Assembly: GCA_004154925.1 (NCBI GenBank) | Contig: QJNS01000106.1 | Location: forward strand, 62,001-126,000 | Direction of reading: 5' to 3' | Length of the DNA: 64,000 bases | DNA from: Monosporascus cannonballus | Lineage: Eukaryota > Ascomycota > Sordariomycetes > Xylariales | In this document: positions 1 through 11,734 of the stretch, one piece after another | How the letters are laid out: each line of letters opens with the position of its first letter | Numbering within the stretch: the stretch's first letter is position 1 | The notes under the pieces: generated by a model | What the model was told of the DNA's origin: nothing | The model's database searches: none | What the model saw: the letters and a program-made list of their open reading frames with translations, nothing else | Translations under genes and position numbers: made by a program

Positions 1-3000
1 GAATAGAATACCGTTAGGGTTATAAGCCAGAAAGCCTCATGGTCCCTCCCCACTCCCTGCATGCAGTCCTTCGGAGATGCTCAAATCAGTTAAGGTAGCT
101 TAAGCCTCCCGCTTTGTTGTCAGGCTTAGCGAAGACTTGCCGTCTTACACTTGGACGTGATTGGATACAGGGTAGCATATGACGATAGCTCGTCAACCGT
201 GGCCAATACATCTGCCATCTTGAATAGGGTACTAGGATCCCCGCTTATAAGAACTGACAGGGCGGCCCAGATGTATGGCGCTCCGGAGCAAGGTGCCGTA
301 CCTACCACCATGCATTCAGATGGGAGATAACCGAGACATTCTGGAGTTAGATCTAGCCTGATTCCCGTGCCAGACAGGATTAACAGAGCCCCGTGGCAAC
401 CTGTTGCGAGACCACTTGTAAAAGAGCGCACACTCTACGCCCGCGGGTTGGAAGCATCTTGGTTGATGCTATATTACTGATCATCTTGAGACGTTGAGGA
501 ATCAAAGATGGTTCTCACCAACAAGGAGACCGTGATACTTGCAGACAGGCTCCGTCTCGTCCCTAGAAGGGTAAGGTTAGTGCTTAGGTCGCAAAGGGTA
601 GGCAGGGGGAAAAGATTATATGCAAGCCCACTTAAACCCGCTATCCCCACTTGATAATGGCACTTCCATCACATCCTCCCCGGCCTCGGCCGTCAACAAA
701 GAACAGACGGTGTGGTAGTAAGTACATAATACGATAAATTTGATGTACACACGAACCACCTACGTAACACAGAATGTTAGAGAGCTAGAGCCAGCTCAAC
801 TGCGGCGACTTGCTCTTAAATAGCCAACTAACAAGTCCGGCCTAGTGCTGTGCTATTCTGGGGAACTGCTAATCGAGATAGAGAAAGCCCCTCAGATGCA
901 ACATCCACGGGGACGGTCGAATTGATGGGAGCTAGGGTAGTAGTCTCTCCAGATGGGAAGGCGATCCGTGTGGATGCTTCCACGATGCCCAATAGTTAGA
1001 TCCGGAGCCCTCCAAGGGGTGATCAGTAAGCATCAAGCCATGTGCCGAGGAAGAGCTTGGGAGTTGACGTGCTTTAACTGAGTCAGCGACCACGCCAACC
1101 CTCCAGAGTGAGCGATGGTATGACGTAGAGTCTCTCAACAAGCCCAATGTTTCATCGCAAGTGTCTCGTGTCCAATTTTCGGAATAGGCTGCCGAAATTT
1201 TACTCGGATCAGATTGCCATAGATGAAGGGTTGTTGGGAGTAAAGCAGGCAGAAATATTTGGATGAGCCTTGCCCGAAGTCGATCAAGTTTGCCAAGCTG
1301 AACTAGGCGTATCGCAGCCGAATGTGCTAAATTTAGCGGCAAACCATTGTCTTATCGATAAAGAAACGCGGGATAACCACCCTCCACAGATCCAGATCTA
1401 TCTTATTAGCTACACCCGGTTGTCCGGTCAGACTATATCAAGATGCACGTCGTATGCAGTCACCAGGGCGGACTCGACGATGTATGGTGGTTCGCCCCTT
1501 AGCCAAGCAACTGTGCACCTCCATACAGGTATGAGCGGCTCGCTGGGGATTGTCAGCATTCGACGTTTCAAGAGCTTGACCGTAATGAGCACCTCGCTTA
1601 CAAACATATAAGCATGCTTTTTATGATGCTTAACAAGAACAGCTAAATTGGGAACATCAGGAGAACACGTACATGGTTGGCTTCATCGTGTTATTGTGCC
1701 GGGTTGTGGGTTGACTGTGGTGTTCTCCCAACTTCCGTTTCACTGAGGCAGCAACGTCCGTACATCTGTTTGGCCTGCCTCTTTAACCGAGTGCAAGCCG
1801 TACTGATGATGACTTCAAGTTTTCGTTGTTGAAGGCACGAAGTGACAGGCTCGAGGTCGCGGGCGCATTTCCCAACTGACGGAGGCACGGTTAAGGCTGT
1901 TGTGTGGATAAACGATTCTGCTTGTCACCGCCGGACAATCATGAGTACGAACGTTATGTCCAAGAGGGATAATGTGCTGGATACTGTGACGTGTCATATG
2001 GTAAGAAGGTCGATACCGGGATCCTGGTACTAGACGACAGAGGATCTTTGCAACGGACGATAGAGGGAACTAATTGTTCTCTCTAATGATAGAATGCCCC
2101 GTGTCATGCACCGGCTATCTAGACCAGGCACTCTGCACCCAATACTAATCGCGCCCAGTTCTACTCTCAGTAACACTCATAAGCGGGCATATCTTAAGGG
2201 CTGCCTTCTCAATTAAAGGCTTGCCACGACACCCTAGACAAGATGCTATGATTATGGCCTTAGCGATTGAACCTCCTCGTCATTCATAGCAAAGATACCC
2301 AACTCAGCCTACTCATCCTTTTGGGAGGCACCTCCTGGCTTCTGACCCACCGGGAGTTACCTATGAAACGGAGGTTGAGCCGTCAGGGAGAAGCGTCTGG
2401 TAGATTGTATATTAATTTGGTCAACTGGGCATAATACGGTAAATGTCGACTCCATGTAAGAATAACATACGGCTGTGTCCTCGTGAGCGAGCAGCCATGG
2501 TTTGGACCTAATGTAGACAAGTAGACAGTCGACCTTGCTTGAGTAGATCGGGAAATGCGTTCTGAACACATTCGATGTTCTAACATAGCCGGAATCCTAT
2601 GTCGAGGGATTCACTCCAGGGTTCGCCTCACAGCACCTCTTATCGACAGGAAAAGATGTAGACATAGCTTGACCAGTTCAAGATCTATAGCCATCTCCTC
2701 TTCCTAGTGTTCAGGTGCATCGCTCGGGAAGCCTGAAATATCTGTATATAGGGAGCCTGCTCCTGTCATATACAGAAGGCCACGAAAAGTATCAATATTG
2801 AGACCATACCATCTTATCACGTCGAGCTCCCTTCCATGCACTGACTGTGTGTCACTTCCGGGCCTGGTATCTCGTTTCCCGACACTAGTACGTTAGGGAA
2901 GATATCGTGCCCATGCTCCACACGGCCGCACCCGTGCGACTGATTCAACATCGCGAGTTGGATGCTTATACCTCCGTTACGACGCTAGGTTCAAGCTTTA

Positions 3001-3555
3001 AGTGAAGGAAAGCCCATCATGGTACCTTCGATGGTCGCTCACCTACAGTGAATATGGGCTTGCGAGCTTCGTCTCTTTTCGCGGTAGTTCCCATGAAGGC
3101 TTACTCTAAAGGGACAAGCAGGTGATAGCAGGCCGTCCAGCCCTCTTATTTACTTACATAGGAGTGTTCGTTCACTTAGGGTATCAAGTAGTGTCCACGT
3201 ACCATCGCTTTACAATGCAGAAGGGACCATGGCCTACTAACCCAAAGACTACCATGCCGACCTGTTCATCTTACGAACAGGATGCACTGAGGCAATCCAG
3301 GATAACGGTCCAGGTGCCTCTGCCTGTCAGTTTGCACACCATCAACGAGGCCCTAGAAGGCGCTTACCATGATCAACAATAGTATAAGACAAACATGTTT
3401 TGGTCAAATATAGCTAAGAGCCCACACATATTATCTCCAGTATCCAGTTGGCTGTCTGGTAGGCTTAGAGACTCTAGCACAACTCTTCCTACAGGGTTTG
3501 GGCAATTGGAAAACGGGAAAAGCAGTTGCCGGAGTAGACAATCTCGGTAACTTAG
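1..3555. other. Gene-free stretch, nothing recognised
   Basis: I see no supportable gene here. The longest open frame is about 136 codons on the minus strand near 932-1342 and resembles no protein I know. Base composition looks even, I saw no homopolymer run longer than five, no microsatellite and no AT-rich (RIP-like) block. A telomere-like GTTAGGGTTA at 13-22 occurs once only and is not a repeat array. Confidence 0.5.
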
Positions 3556-4021
3556 GCAACAGGCGTTGATCAAAATGTTTTTAATGATCTTCATTCTCTT
3601 GATGATGGGAAGTGGAATTTGCCAAGGCTGCAAGTAGCTGCTTCCCTCGTCCGTCTCTGCACTGATGCGCTGCAGAAGGCCAGACACAGGCTATGGCCAT
3701 TCTTGATTGGCCGTGCTTGGAAGAACGGGAAGGGTCCGGGTTCGAGATGCTCCGTTCCCGACAGGATGCATTTCCACCTGGGTAGTCTACGTGCGCAGGC
3801 CGGATCCGATCCCATGCTCAAGGATAAAGGCGTAATTGCCTAAGGAAGATGCTTCGCACGTGTTTACTCCTAAGGAATGGACCGCGGACCCAGCGCACTG
3901 TGCCAAGTATGTAGGCTGCAAAGGCGGCAAGAGCGGGATCATCTATTGCTTAACCCAGATAGGATTAGTGGGTTTTGGGATTATCCACGCGGCTTTCCTC
4001 AAGGCTTTTCTTAAGGCTTGA
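3556..4021 (+). pseudogene. Coding-like stretch in two frames, possible decayed gene
   Basis: One frame is open from 3556, just after a TAG, to the TAA at 3841-3843. It reads like protein (for example GKWNLPRLQVAASLVRLC near 3607-3660), but it has no good upstream ATG. A neighbouring frame, open from about 3837 to the TGA at 4019-4021, continues with HVFTPKEWTADPAHCAKYVG and ends in a hydrophobic tail with FLKAFLKA. A one-base shift near 3840 would relate the two frames, which is why decay is suspected. I recognise no family. The opposite strand also has a 76-codon open frame here, so coding status is uncertain. Confidence 0.22.
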
Positions 4022-5020
4022 TGCTAATTTTCCTCCATTTTCTGCCCATTCGGGTTTGCGGCTTTGAAATAATGGGCGGCCAACCAATCATATCTTGATA
4101 CCACCTGCAAGACCCTTGTCCGAAGACCGGTTCGGAATTCCATGAGTTTCCATCGGATACGCCGTGGCGCATGAACTTTCAAAGGTTCAGCCTCCTGTAC
4201 AGCGCTGCGGTCTGATTTCCCGGTGAGGAAACCGCCTGTGAGTTGTTGTTCAGTAACCGAAGAAGGTCGCTCATTTGCAAGTTGCTTGTCACTTTCATCA
4301 CTTTGCTTTGCTCGCTAATAACTTGGAAAGCCTTTCCCTCCCCCTTCCCAGGCCGTTCCGACGGACAGAACTGAATATCACCTTCTTTCTCGTCTTCAAC
4401 CACAGTCCCCTAACTTGCCTGGCCCCCCCCGGTACCCTGGAGCCTACCAGCCTAACCTTAACCTACACAGTTGTTGGCATCCCTCTTCTTGCCTCTGCCT
4501 ACCTAGGCTTATTACTCCATTCTGGACCACATTAGATTCTTCGAGAATTATTGGGTAGATATTTCTTCGCTGAAGCCTCACGTCACCCCTACCACTCAAG
4601 AATACTTTCCAAGTTCTCCGCCCTTCATTCCTCGTTCCTAACATATTCGTTCGTAAATTTCACCCATATCGTAATTACGGTACGTATACATGAACAAAGA
4701 TAAGCAACAATGAGCCTTCTTCCCTCTTCCTCATACTGCTTCGTACGCCTGCTACCGAGGGGCAGTGCTTGAATCGTTGTCACTGATTCACTTACCCGTG
4801 GGGCAAAGCCAACACTTTCTCCTTGCCTTCTATCCGGCTTAATTATATCCTCACTTCAATTAGAACCTTCTACCTTTGTCGCCTTTGCTACAAGTTTGAC
4901 TTATACTAAGATCGCATCTAGGCTATTGTGGTAGTTGTCGGCCGCTTGCTTCCCAATCAAGAGCCCCTCCCGCCCTTGCGACGTATTCAATAACTCTAGC
5001 CCTGCCTGACAACCGGCAAC
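4022..5020 (+). promoter_or_regulatory. Upstream region of the Hsp40 gene with two HSE-like sites
   Basis: This pyrimidine-rich interval precedes the DnaJ gene and holds no gene I can support. It contains TTCGAGAA at 4540-4547 and GAACCTTC at 4863-4870. Both match the minimal heat-shock element pairing (TTCnnGAA or GAAnnTTC). A further TTC at 4855-4857 lies five bases before the second site, giving a gapped arrangement. Heat-shock control of type I Hsp40 genes is established in fungi. That these particular sites bind Hsf1 is inference, since about a quarter of random 500-bp stretches would hold one such site. Confidence 0.3.
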
Positions 5021-6461
5021 ATGGTCAAGGAAACCAAGCTCTACGATGCCCTTGGCGTATGTCGCCTACCGCGCGCCTCAACTTCCATATATATGGCAAC
5101 CTCGTGCTGACCATCCGCTAGGTATCGCACGGTGCGACAGATCAGGAATTGAAGAAGGCCTACAAGACCGGTGCTTTGAAATTCCATCCTGGTATGTTCG
5201 GACTATTTAATAAGGTGTCGCATTGGAACCTCGTACTGACAATGCCTCCCGTAGACAAGAACCGGGGAAACCCTGAGGCCGAAGCGAAATTCAAGGAGAT
5301 TTCACATGCCTACGAGATCCTCTCGGACCCTCAGAAGCGTGCCCTCTACGACCAATATGGCGAGGCCGGCCTCGAAGGAGGTGCTGGAGGTGGTGGTATG
5401 GCTGCCGAGGATCTGTTCGCTCAGTTCTTCGGTGGCGGCTCCTTCGGTGGCGGCCTAGGTGGAATGTTCGGCGGTGGGATGCCAAACCGCGGACCCCCCA
5501 AGGCACGTACGATTACCCACGTACACAAGGTCTCGCTCGAGGATATCTATAGGGGCAAGGTTTCGAAGCTGGCATTACAGCGCTCGGTTATCTGCTCCAA
5601 GTGCGACGGCCGAGGTGGAAAGGAAGGCGCTGTCCGCCGATGCCCGGGCTGTGACGGTCACGGTATGAAGACAATGATGCGCCAGATGGGTCCCATGATC
5701 CAGCGATTCCAGACTGTCTGCCCCGACTGCAATGGCGAGGGTGAGATCATCAAGGAGAAGGATCGATGCAAGGCCTGCGGCGGTAAGAAGACCGTCGTAG
5801 ACCGCAAAGTCCTCCACGTCCACGTCGATCGCGGCGTTAGAAGCGGCACCAAGGTCGAGTTCCGAGGCGAGGGCGACCAGGCTCCTGGTGTGCAAGCAGG
5901 AGATGTCGTGTTCGAGATCGAGCAGAAGCCCCATCCTCGCTTCACGCGGAAGGAAGACGACTTGCTCTACCGCGCCGAGATCGAACTTGTCACTGCCTTG
6001 GCAGGTGGAGTCATCTATATCGAGCATCTTGATGACCGATGGTTGACCGTTGAAATCCAGCCTGGCGAGGCGATAGCTCCCGGTGCGTATATTACACATT
6101 ATCTACCGCGCATACCCTACTAATTCTGCTTTTAGGTGCTGTCAAGATGTTGCGCGGCCAGGGTATGCCAACGCCCAGACATCATGATTACGGCAACATG
6201 TACATCGAATTCAGCGTCAAGTTCCCCGAGCGCGGTTGGACCACGGATGAGAAAGCTTTCGATGCACTGCGGGGGATCCTTCCTGCCCCTGAAATGGAAG
6301 CTATCCCGCCTGCCGATGCTGTGACAGACCCTGTCGAGTTGGAAGATCTCGACAACCATTCGCAGGCTAGAGGGTTCGGAGGCGGCATCGGTCAGGCTAT
6401 GGACGAGGATGATGAGGATGGCCATCCTCACGCCGAGCGCGTGCAGTGCGCCTCTCAATAA
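5021..6461 (+). CDS. YDJ1: Class I DnaJ/Hsp40 co-chaperone (Ydj1/Mas5 type)
   Basis: Cytosolic Hsp40 that stimulates Hsp70 ATPase and delivers unfolded clients. Exons are 5021-5056, 5122-5191, 5255-6082 and 6136-6461, giving 419 residues, the usual size for this family. The J domain fills about residues 1-70 with the catalytic HPD at 34-36; the second intron splits the Asp codon of HPD. A Gly/Phe-rich linker follows (about 75-115). Four CxxCxGxG-type zinc motifs come next ([32 protein letters not shown], about 148-215), then the client-binding beta domains. The protein ends in CASQ, a CaaX box as in yeast Ydj1, so farnesylation and ER-membrane association are expected. The start is the first in-frame ATG and gives the canonical [13 protein letters not shown] beginning. 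Two HSE-like sites lie upstream. Confidence 0.96.
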
Positions 6462-7498
6462 AGCAAATACGCTCCTTGCCCAATTGGGTTCAGCTGGCTG
6501 CCGCTGCACCCAGGTCATGAGACTCGCATTCCCTCACAGGTCAGCCCAGGCAAAGTCCTTCGGGATCGATCTGTGAAAGATAGCATTTACGGCGTGATGA
6601 TTCGGCGGATCCAAGACAATACATGATGACGGTTTGGCCGGGATTAGGCTTTGCATGTTATGTTTGATGACCTGAAGAACAGAGGGAGGGTTGCCAAGCG
6701 ATGACATGCTGATGCACTAATTTCTATTATTCGGCCGTTATGTTAGCAGTTACGATTCGATAAGAGGGCACAGGGTCATCGTTGCGCACCAGAGTTTCCT
6801 TTTTACGAGCTGGCGTTAGAGGGAATAGACGAACCAACAGGCTTGATTGCTTTTTAATTGACACGGTTGCATCGGAAATACGTGGATTATGTAGTAACCC
6901 GATGAGAAATATAAAACTTGTGTCACTAGAGTCTCGGCGTCCGTCGGAGCATAACGAGCAGCTCGATCTCGACCGAGGATGACGACACTGCTACACATAG
7001 AAAGCATCCGCTGATTAGTCCGACGTCGCTCTAAGGACTACGGGATATCGTCCCCCCCTGCGAATACCGCGAGGAGACCCAGTTCGCTTCGAAATATGAA
7101 TCCGTCGTCGATAAACCACCCTTTCTTTATAACAACAAAAGCCGCGCAGCTCCGCTAAATAAGCCCGTGAAAAGGCCCGTAAGAGCTTGTATATAGGTAG
7201 TTTTAACGTAAGCCGACAAGACATCCAGATCCACCATGATAGCCACCACACGCGTCAACGCCACCGCGCCCCGAGATTATGAGGGAGAAAATAATCATGT
7301 GCGCAAAACAAGCGCCGACATATATGTATGGTGGTACAACACCGCGTAGCAATTCGAGCGCGCACGAACAGCCTGCCTGTTCAACCCCCCGTCACTGTCC
7401 CCCTCTTGCATCCCGGCCCTGGCGCATTCTCCGGTAAAGCCCTACCCCGCCCCGTCCCGCCTTACCCCGTCTCCACGGACGGTCCCGGCTGGCTGGGC
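6462..7498. other. Convergent intergenic region, no gene seen
   Basis: This lies between the 3' ends of the Hsp40 gene (+) and the kinase gene (-) and must contain both 3' UTRs. I see only short open frames (under 80 codons) without protein-like character. Nothing structural stands out. Confidence 0.5.
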
Positions 7499-8929
7499 TC
7501 ACGGACCGTCGTCGTCGGGTAGCTCCTCGATGACGCGCTCGACCATGTCTATGAGCTCGTCGATGTCGGGGCGCTCGGCCGGCTCGACGCTCAGACACCT
7601 GCGCACGACTTGCTTGATGGGCTCGCTGATGGCGCCATCAGCGCCGCTACCACTCCCCCCCGCACCACCACTACCACCGCCATCACCGCCGTCCGCCCCC
7701 GCCGCATTCTTGCCCTTGTTTGTGTTCTGTCGGCGAATGCCGCCGAGCCCACCCTCATCGGGAAACCGCCAGTCGCCGCCGGTGATGCACAAGCTGAGGC
7801 TGCCGCCCGTCTCGTCGCTGCGGGCCTCGAAGGGGGACTTGCCGACGAGGCAGGCGTAGAGGGTGCAGCCGAGCGACCAGACGTCGACCTTGGTGTCGAT
7901 GACGGCGCCCGTCTTGACGTCGAAGAGCTCGGGCGCGCGGTACGGCATCGTGCTGTGCTCGGCCGCCGTGTCCTGTGTCGCTATCGCCTGCGACTGCGAC
8001 GTAATGGCTATCGGTGACTCGGCTACCGAGCCCAGGTCCATGAGGATCGGCGCCGACCCGCTGTCGTCGATCATTATGTTGCCTGTTTGTTGTGCGTGCG
8101 CGCGCGGCGCTCCTTCGTTAGTGGAAACTGATGATGATGATGATGATGCGGACTATGTGTGTTTAGGGAGTAGGAGGGACGTGGGTGGGGGATGGATATG
8201 TAAGGTGGGTTTCGCCGTACCGGGCTTGATGTCGCGATGCGCATACGACCTCCGCTCCCCGGGCGCCGCGACCTCCTCCTCGACCATCAGCGGCCGCGCC
8301 TGCTCCCTCTCGTCGTCGGCATCGGCGGCCGCGACGGCCCTATTCCTCTTCGTCTTGCGCGCGGGGCCGCCACCGACGTCGCCCTCCCCACCGGCCTGGG
8401 GATCGTTCCCCGCCTCCATGCGCTCGCTTCGGGCCGCGGGCGGGCCGCGGTAGTGGTGCATGTGGCGCAGTGCCTTGCAGGCGCCGAGGAAAAGGCGCAT
8501 GAGCTCGCGCTCCGGGAAGCGGGTGTGGTTGACGAGGTTGGCGTTGATGATGTCCTGCAGGTTGCCGCGGCGGTAGTAGGGCAGCAGGACGTAGACGGTG
8601 CGGCCGTCGCCGTCGCCGCCGCGCTCGCTGGCGACGCAGTAGTCGACGGCGTGGATGATGCCCGGGACGTGGGCGAAGTTCCTGTAGGCCTCGACCTCGC
8701 GCATGGCCTGCTGCACCGACTCGGCGCCGAACGGGCACCGGATCTTCTTGAGCGCGAACAGCTCGGCCGTCGCCGTGTCCTGCACCAGGTACACGTAGCT
8801 GAACCCGCCCTCGCCCAACAGCCGCAGGATCTTGAACGACCGGCTGTTGATCTTAAGCGTCGGCGACCCCGGGAAGCAGTTCAGGCAGCTGCCGAACGAG
8901 TAGATGAGGTCGAAGAACATCTGCGCCAT
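7499..8929 (-). CDS. ENV7: NAK-family Ser/Thr kinase, ENV7/STK16-like
   Basis: Predicted palmitoylated kinase. Yeast Env7 sits on the vacuole membrane and restrains vacuole fusion, and mammalian STK16 acts at the Golgi. Exons 8929-8221 and 8082-7499 (minus) give 430 residues. Near the N-terminus Cys15 and Cys18 (CLNC) are likely acylation sites. The glycine loop GEGGFSYVYLV starts at residue 39, the ATP-binding lysine is at 61/62, the catalytic loop HRDIKPGN spans the intron at about 231-238, and DLGS replaces DFG as is normal in this subfamily. YRAPELF is the APE motif. Two low-complexity inserts are present, one before HRD (about 165-225) and a Gly/Ala/Ser-rich one in the C-lobe, as in other fungal members. 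The start ATG directly precedes the conserved MAQMFFDLIYSFGSC segment. Confidence 0.9.
8129..8148 (+). repeat. (TGA)n microsatellite in the kinase intron
   Basis: A 20-base run of the trinucleotide TGA lies inside the 138-nt intron of the ENV7-like gene (8083-8220). Being intronic it does not affect the reading frame. Length polymorphism between strains is likely. Confidence 0.9.
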
Positions 8930-10024
8930 GGGGGCCGGCTTCTTTTTTCCTCGTTATGCACTACTCTCTGCTGGGCTGGTCTCAATCTATCCTCCTCCCC
9001 CTTTTAACTGCAAACCGTGGTTGCTGGGGTCTCAATTGGGGTTCGAGTGGCTCGCCCTATTTGTTGATGGGTGCATTCGTTATAAAAGGCTTCTTCGTCT
9101 GCATGCACTCGCACTCGTTGTCGTAAGTTTGCTTTTGGTCGCAATTGAAGCAGAAACTGTCCCGTGTTACAAGGAACAAAACAATGCTCGGAAATCAAAA
9201 CGTCGTAGCGACTGGGTATCCGAAGGTTCAATTCGTAACTATCAATCCGTGATAAGGCGGATTGGGTGTGAGCTTGTCGTACAGCACACGCAAATGCAGG
9301 TAATAAATTCGGCTGACCCACGATTGCTTGTATACCTAGTAGCTGCCAAGGCCGCTAAAGGCACGTAGTGATGGGGTGTGATAGGACGGGACAGACGGAC
9401 ATGATCCACTTAGCAGCTTAATGAATTTGCTCAGTATTTACTGGGTACTTGGAGCTAACTACATGTAGTTACTAGGCGGAGTCTTCTACTCATCACTTAC
9501 TATGTAATGTTATCCAGTAAATACAAGTACCTATGTTGTTGTCTAGGCCAGAGCTGAAGAAATTATGTGGTGAGCAACTTTCATTAGAATTCTCTATTAC
9601 AAATATGTATCGGCCGATATTAATTAAAGCTCAAGAACTGGTTGTGTTCTGTTTAGGATTTCCTATGCTGCCGCTAATTCCAATGGTTGTTGATCATCTC
9701 AGTATTTGCATGCCCCTGCATTAACTTCATAGTCTCAAGCAGTCTGCATAAGTACCCCGCTAGGACGATTTTTTTCAACGTCCAGCTTTCCTGAAGATGC
9801 CATCTTGGAATTCGGAATAGAAGAGCTTAGCCTCGTAAGCAACTATTTGGCCTCTCCAGCGAGCTGCATATTCCCGATACGTTCTTCGAGGCCGTTGCAT
9901 GTAAGCAGAATTTTGCTGCCGATATTGTCGCCGCTTCAGACCAGTCACAGCACCTACTTCAGGGATCGAATTTGTCTCGGAATTTTTATTCGTCCAGTGG
10001 GGAGTCCAACGTCGTTAAAGCACT
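8930..10024. other. Divergent intergenic region between kinase and TRM82
   Basis: The interval holds the 5' regions of the ENV7-like kinase (-) and TRM82 (+). Open frames are short and I recognise nothing in them. An in-frame TAA lies three codons before the chosen TRM82 start. I see no defined promoter element worth naming. Confidence 0.45.
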
Positions 10025-11734
10025 ATGGGCTTCCCATATCAGTGCCTTAGCACAATTGGGGAAAGCACTCTTCTCTGCGGTTCCAAGGGCACCAATATCT
10101 ACACATTTGATATTGCATCATGCACCTTGCTCTCATCCTGGTCTCACCCCTTTTCGAGGAAGGGTGGGCTGAGAGTTGGTACGGATGAAGCTGAAAATTC
10201 GGGAGGGCAAGAATCGGAGCAGCCCCCGTCTAAAAAACGGAAGGTAGAATCAAATTCCGAAGACAAGTTGGGAGACGAGGGACCCGAAAAACCTGCCGGA
10301 GAGCCGGAAGCTGCCGATGGCGAACGTCCGGGGAAGAACCGGAAGCCGAAACAGCCTGCTCCTCGACCTCAGGAGCAGCCATTTGTGATTCTCATTGCGG
10401 CAACCAGCGATGGAAAGCATGTGGTTGCCGTGACAGGAACAGACAAGACCGTTTGGGTGTTTGAGCATGATGGTAAAGGTGGTCTGAAGGAATTAAGTCA
10501 AAGGTATGAGTCGGTCCTCGACTTACCGAAGACTGTTCTGACTTTCACAGAGCTATGCCCAAGCGCCCAAACGCAATTAGAATAACGGCAGATGGGAAAA
10601 CAATACTATGCGCGGACAAATTCGGAGATGTCTATTCGCTGCCTCTCGTCCCATCCACCACTACCACTTCAGAGGCTAGCGGAGCCTCAACACCTGCGTC
10701 TACTCCAGCGGCGCAGTCGACTTTTACACTAAAAGCCAACGAATTTACCGTCCATTCGGCCCGGAACCTAAGGGCACTGGAAGACCAAAAGAAGGCTCTA
10801 CAGTTACAGGCCGCCAAGGACACGCCCAAGGAAGCTCCTAGCTTCGAACACGAGCTCATTCTCGGCCACGTCTCCATGATTACGGCCCTCGCTACAGCTA
10901 GCTCGGGTGGCAAGCCCTATATCCTGACGGCTGACCGCGATGAGCATATTCGTGTTTCTCGAGGAATACCACAGGCGTACGTGATTGAGAACTTCTGCCT
11001 CGGCCATAAGGCCTTCATAAGCGCCCTCTGTATCCCAGACTCGCAGCCGGAACTCCTTGTCTCAGGGGGCGGGGACAACGAGCTCTTTTTGTGGGATTGG
11101 TTGGCTGGGAAGTTGCTCTATAGGGTCGACCTCCTAGTTCGCGTGCAGGAAGTCGTTCCGGGCGCGCTGAAGATCGCTGTGACGGGGCTGCACTCCTACC
11201 ATACAGAACGAGGTTCTAGCGTCATTGCGATGTGTGAACGGTAAGGTTCCGGCTCGTTATGTATCACCCAACCTTGCTAACTGCTCAATGTATAGTGTAC
11301 CTGCTCTCTTCGTCTTTGAAGTACGGGGCAATGCGCTCGTCTACGTCCAAACTCTAAATCTATCGGGCAACCCCCTGGATGTCGTCGTGATTAGCGAAGC
11401 GGAGAATCAACCGTCCAGGCTCGCCGTTTCGGTCGATCCCGTCATCCCCGCCATTGCCGATGATTCCGAAATGGCTTCCGACCCCGTAGATCAATCGCTG
11501 CTCTTCTTCAGCATGGAGGGTGACAGCTGGGCCGCCAAGCCAGATGTCCCGCTCCCGGCAATCGAGACATCGGATGAGAACCTTGCCCGGCCGGAACTGG
11601 ATAAGGTTCTTTATGCGGTAGAGAGCCTCCGCAAGACGAATGTCGAGGACGCCGACGATGGCGAGCATTCTACCAAGGGATCCGTCGCGGGTCAGGAGGA
11701 CACGGATTCAATGGACGTTAGCGAGGCGGCGTAG
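10025..11734 (+). CDS. TRM82: tRNA (guanine-N7) methyltransferase non-catalytic subunit Trm82
   Basis: WD-repeat partner of Trm8. The heterodimer makes m7G46 in the tRNA variable loop, and Trm82 keeps Trm8 stable and active. Exons 10025-10503, 10551-11240 and 11296-11734 encode 535 residues. The N-terminal blade (MGFPYQCLSTIG, then STLLCGSKGTNIYTFDI) is followed by a charged insert with a nuclear-localisation-like PPSKKRKVE (about 67-75). Family-typical segments follow: AMPKRPNAIRITADGK at the first splice junction, ILTADRDEHIRVSRGIP at about 283 and LVSGGGDNELFLWDW. The C-terminus is acidic and probably disordered. An in-frame TAA just upstream supports the start. The protein is longer than yeast Trm82 (444 residues), mostly from the N-terminal insert and the acidic tail. 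Confidence 0.93.

Noticed and set aside
11..24. Telomere-like GTTAGGGTTA at the window start
   Set aside because: Only about one and a half repeat units, with ordinary sequence on both sides; not a telomere or subtelomeric array.
3735..3760. Possible tRNA B box (GGTTCGAGATG)
   Set aside because: Does not fit GGTTCGANNCC, and no A box or acceptor stem could be paired. Spot checks of other TTCGA matches (32567, 53212) also failed.
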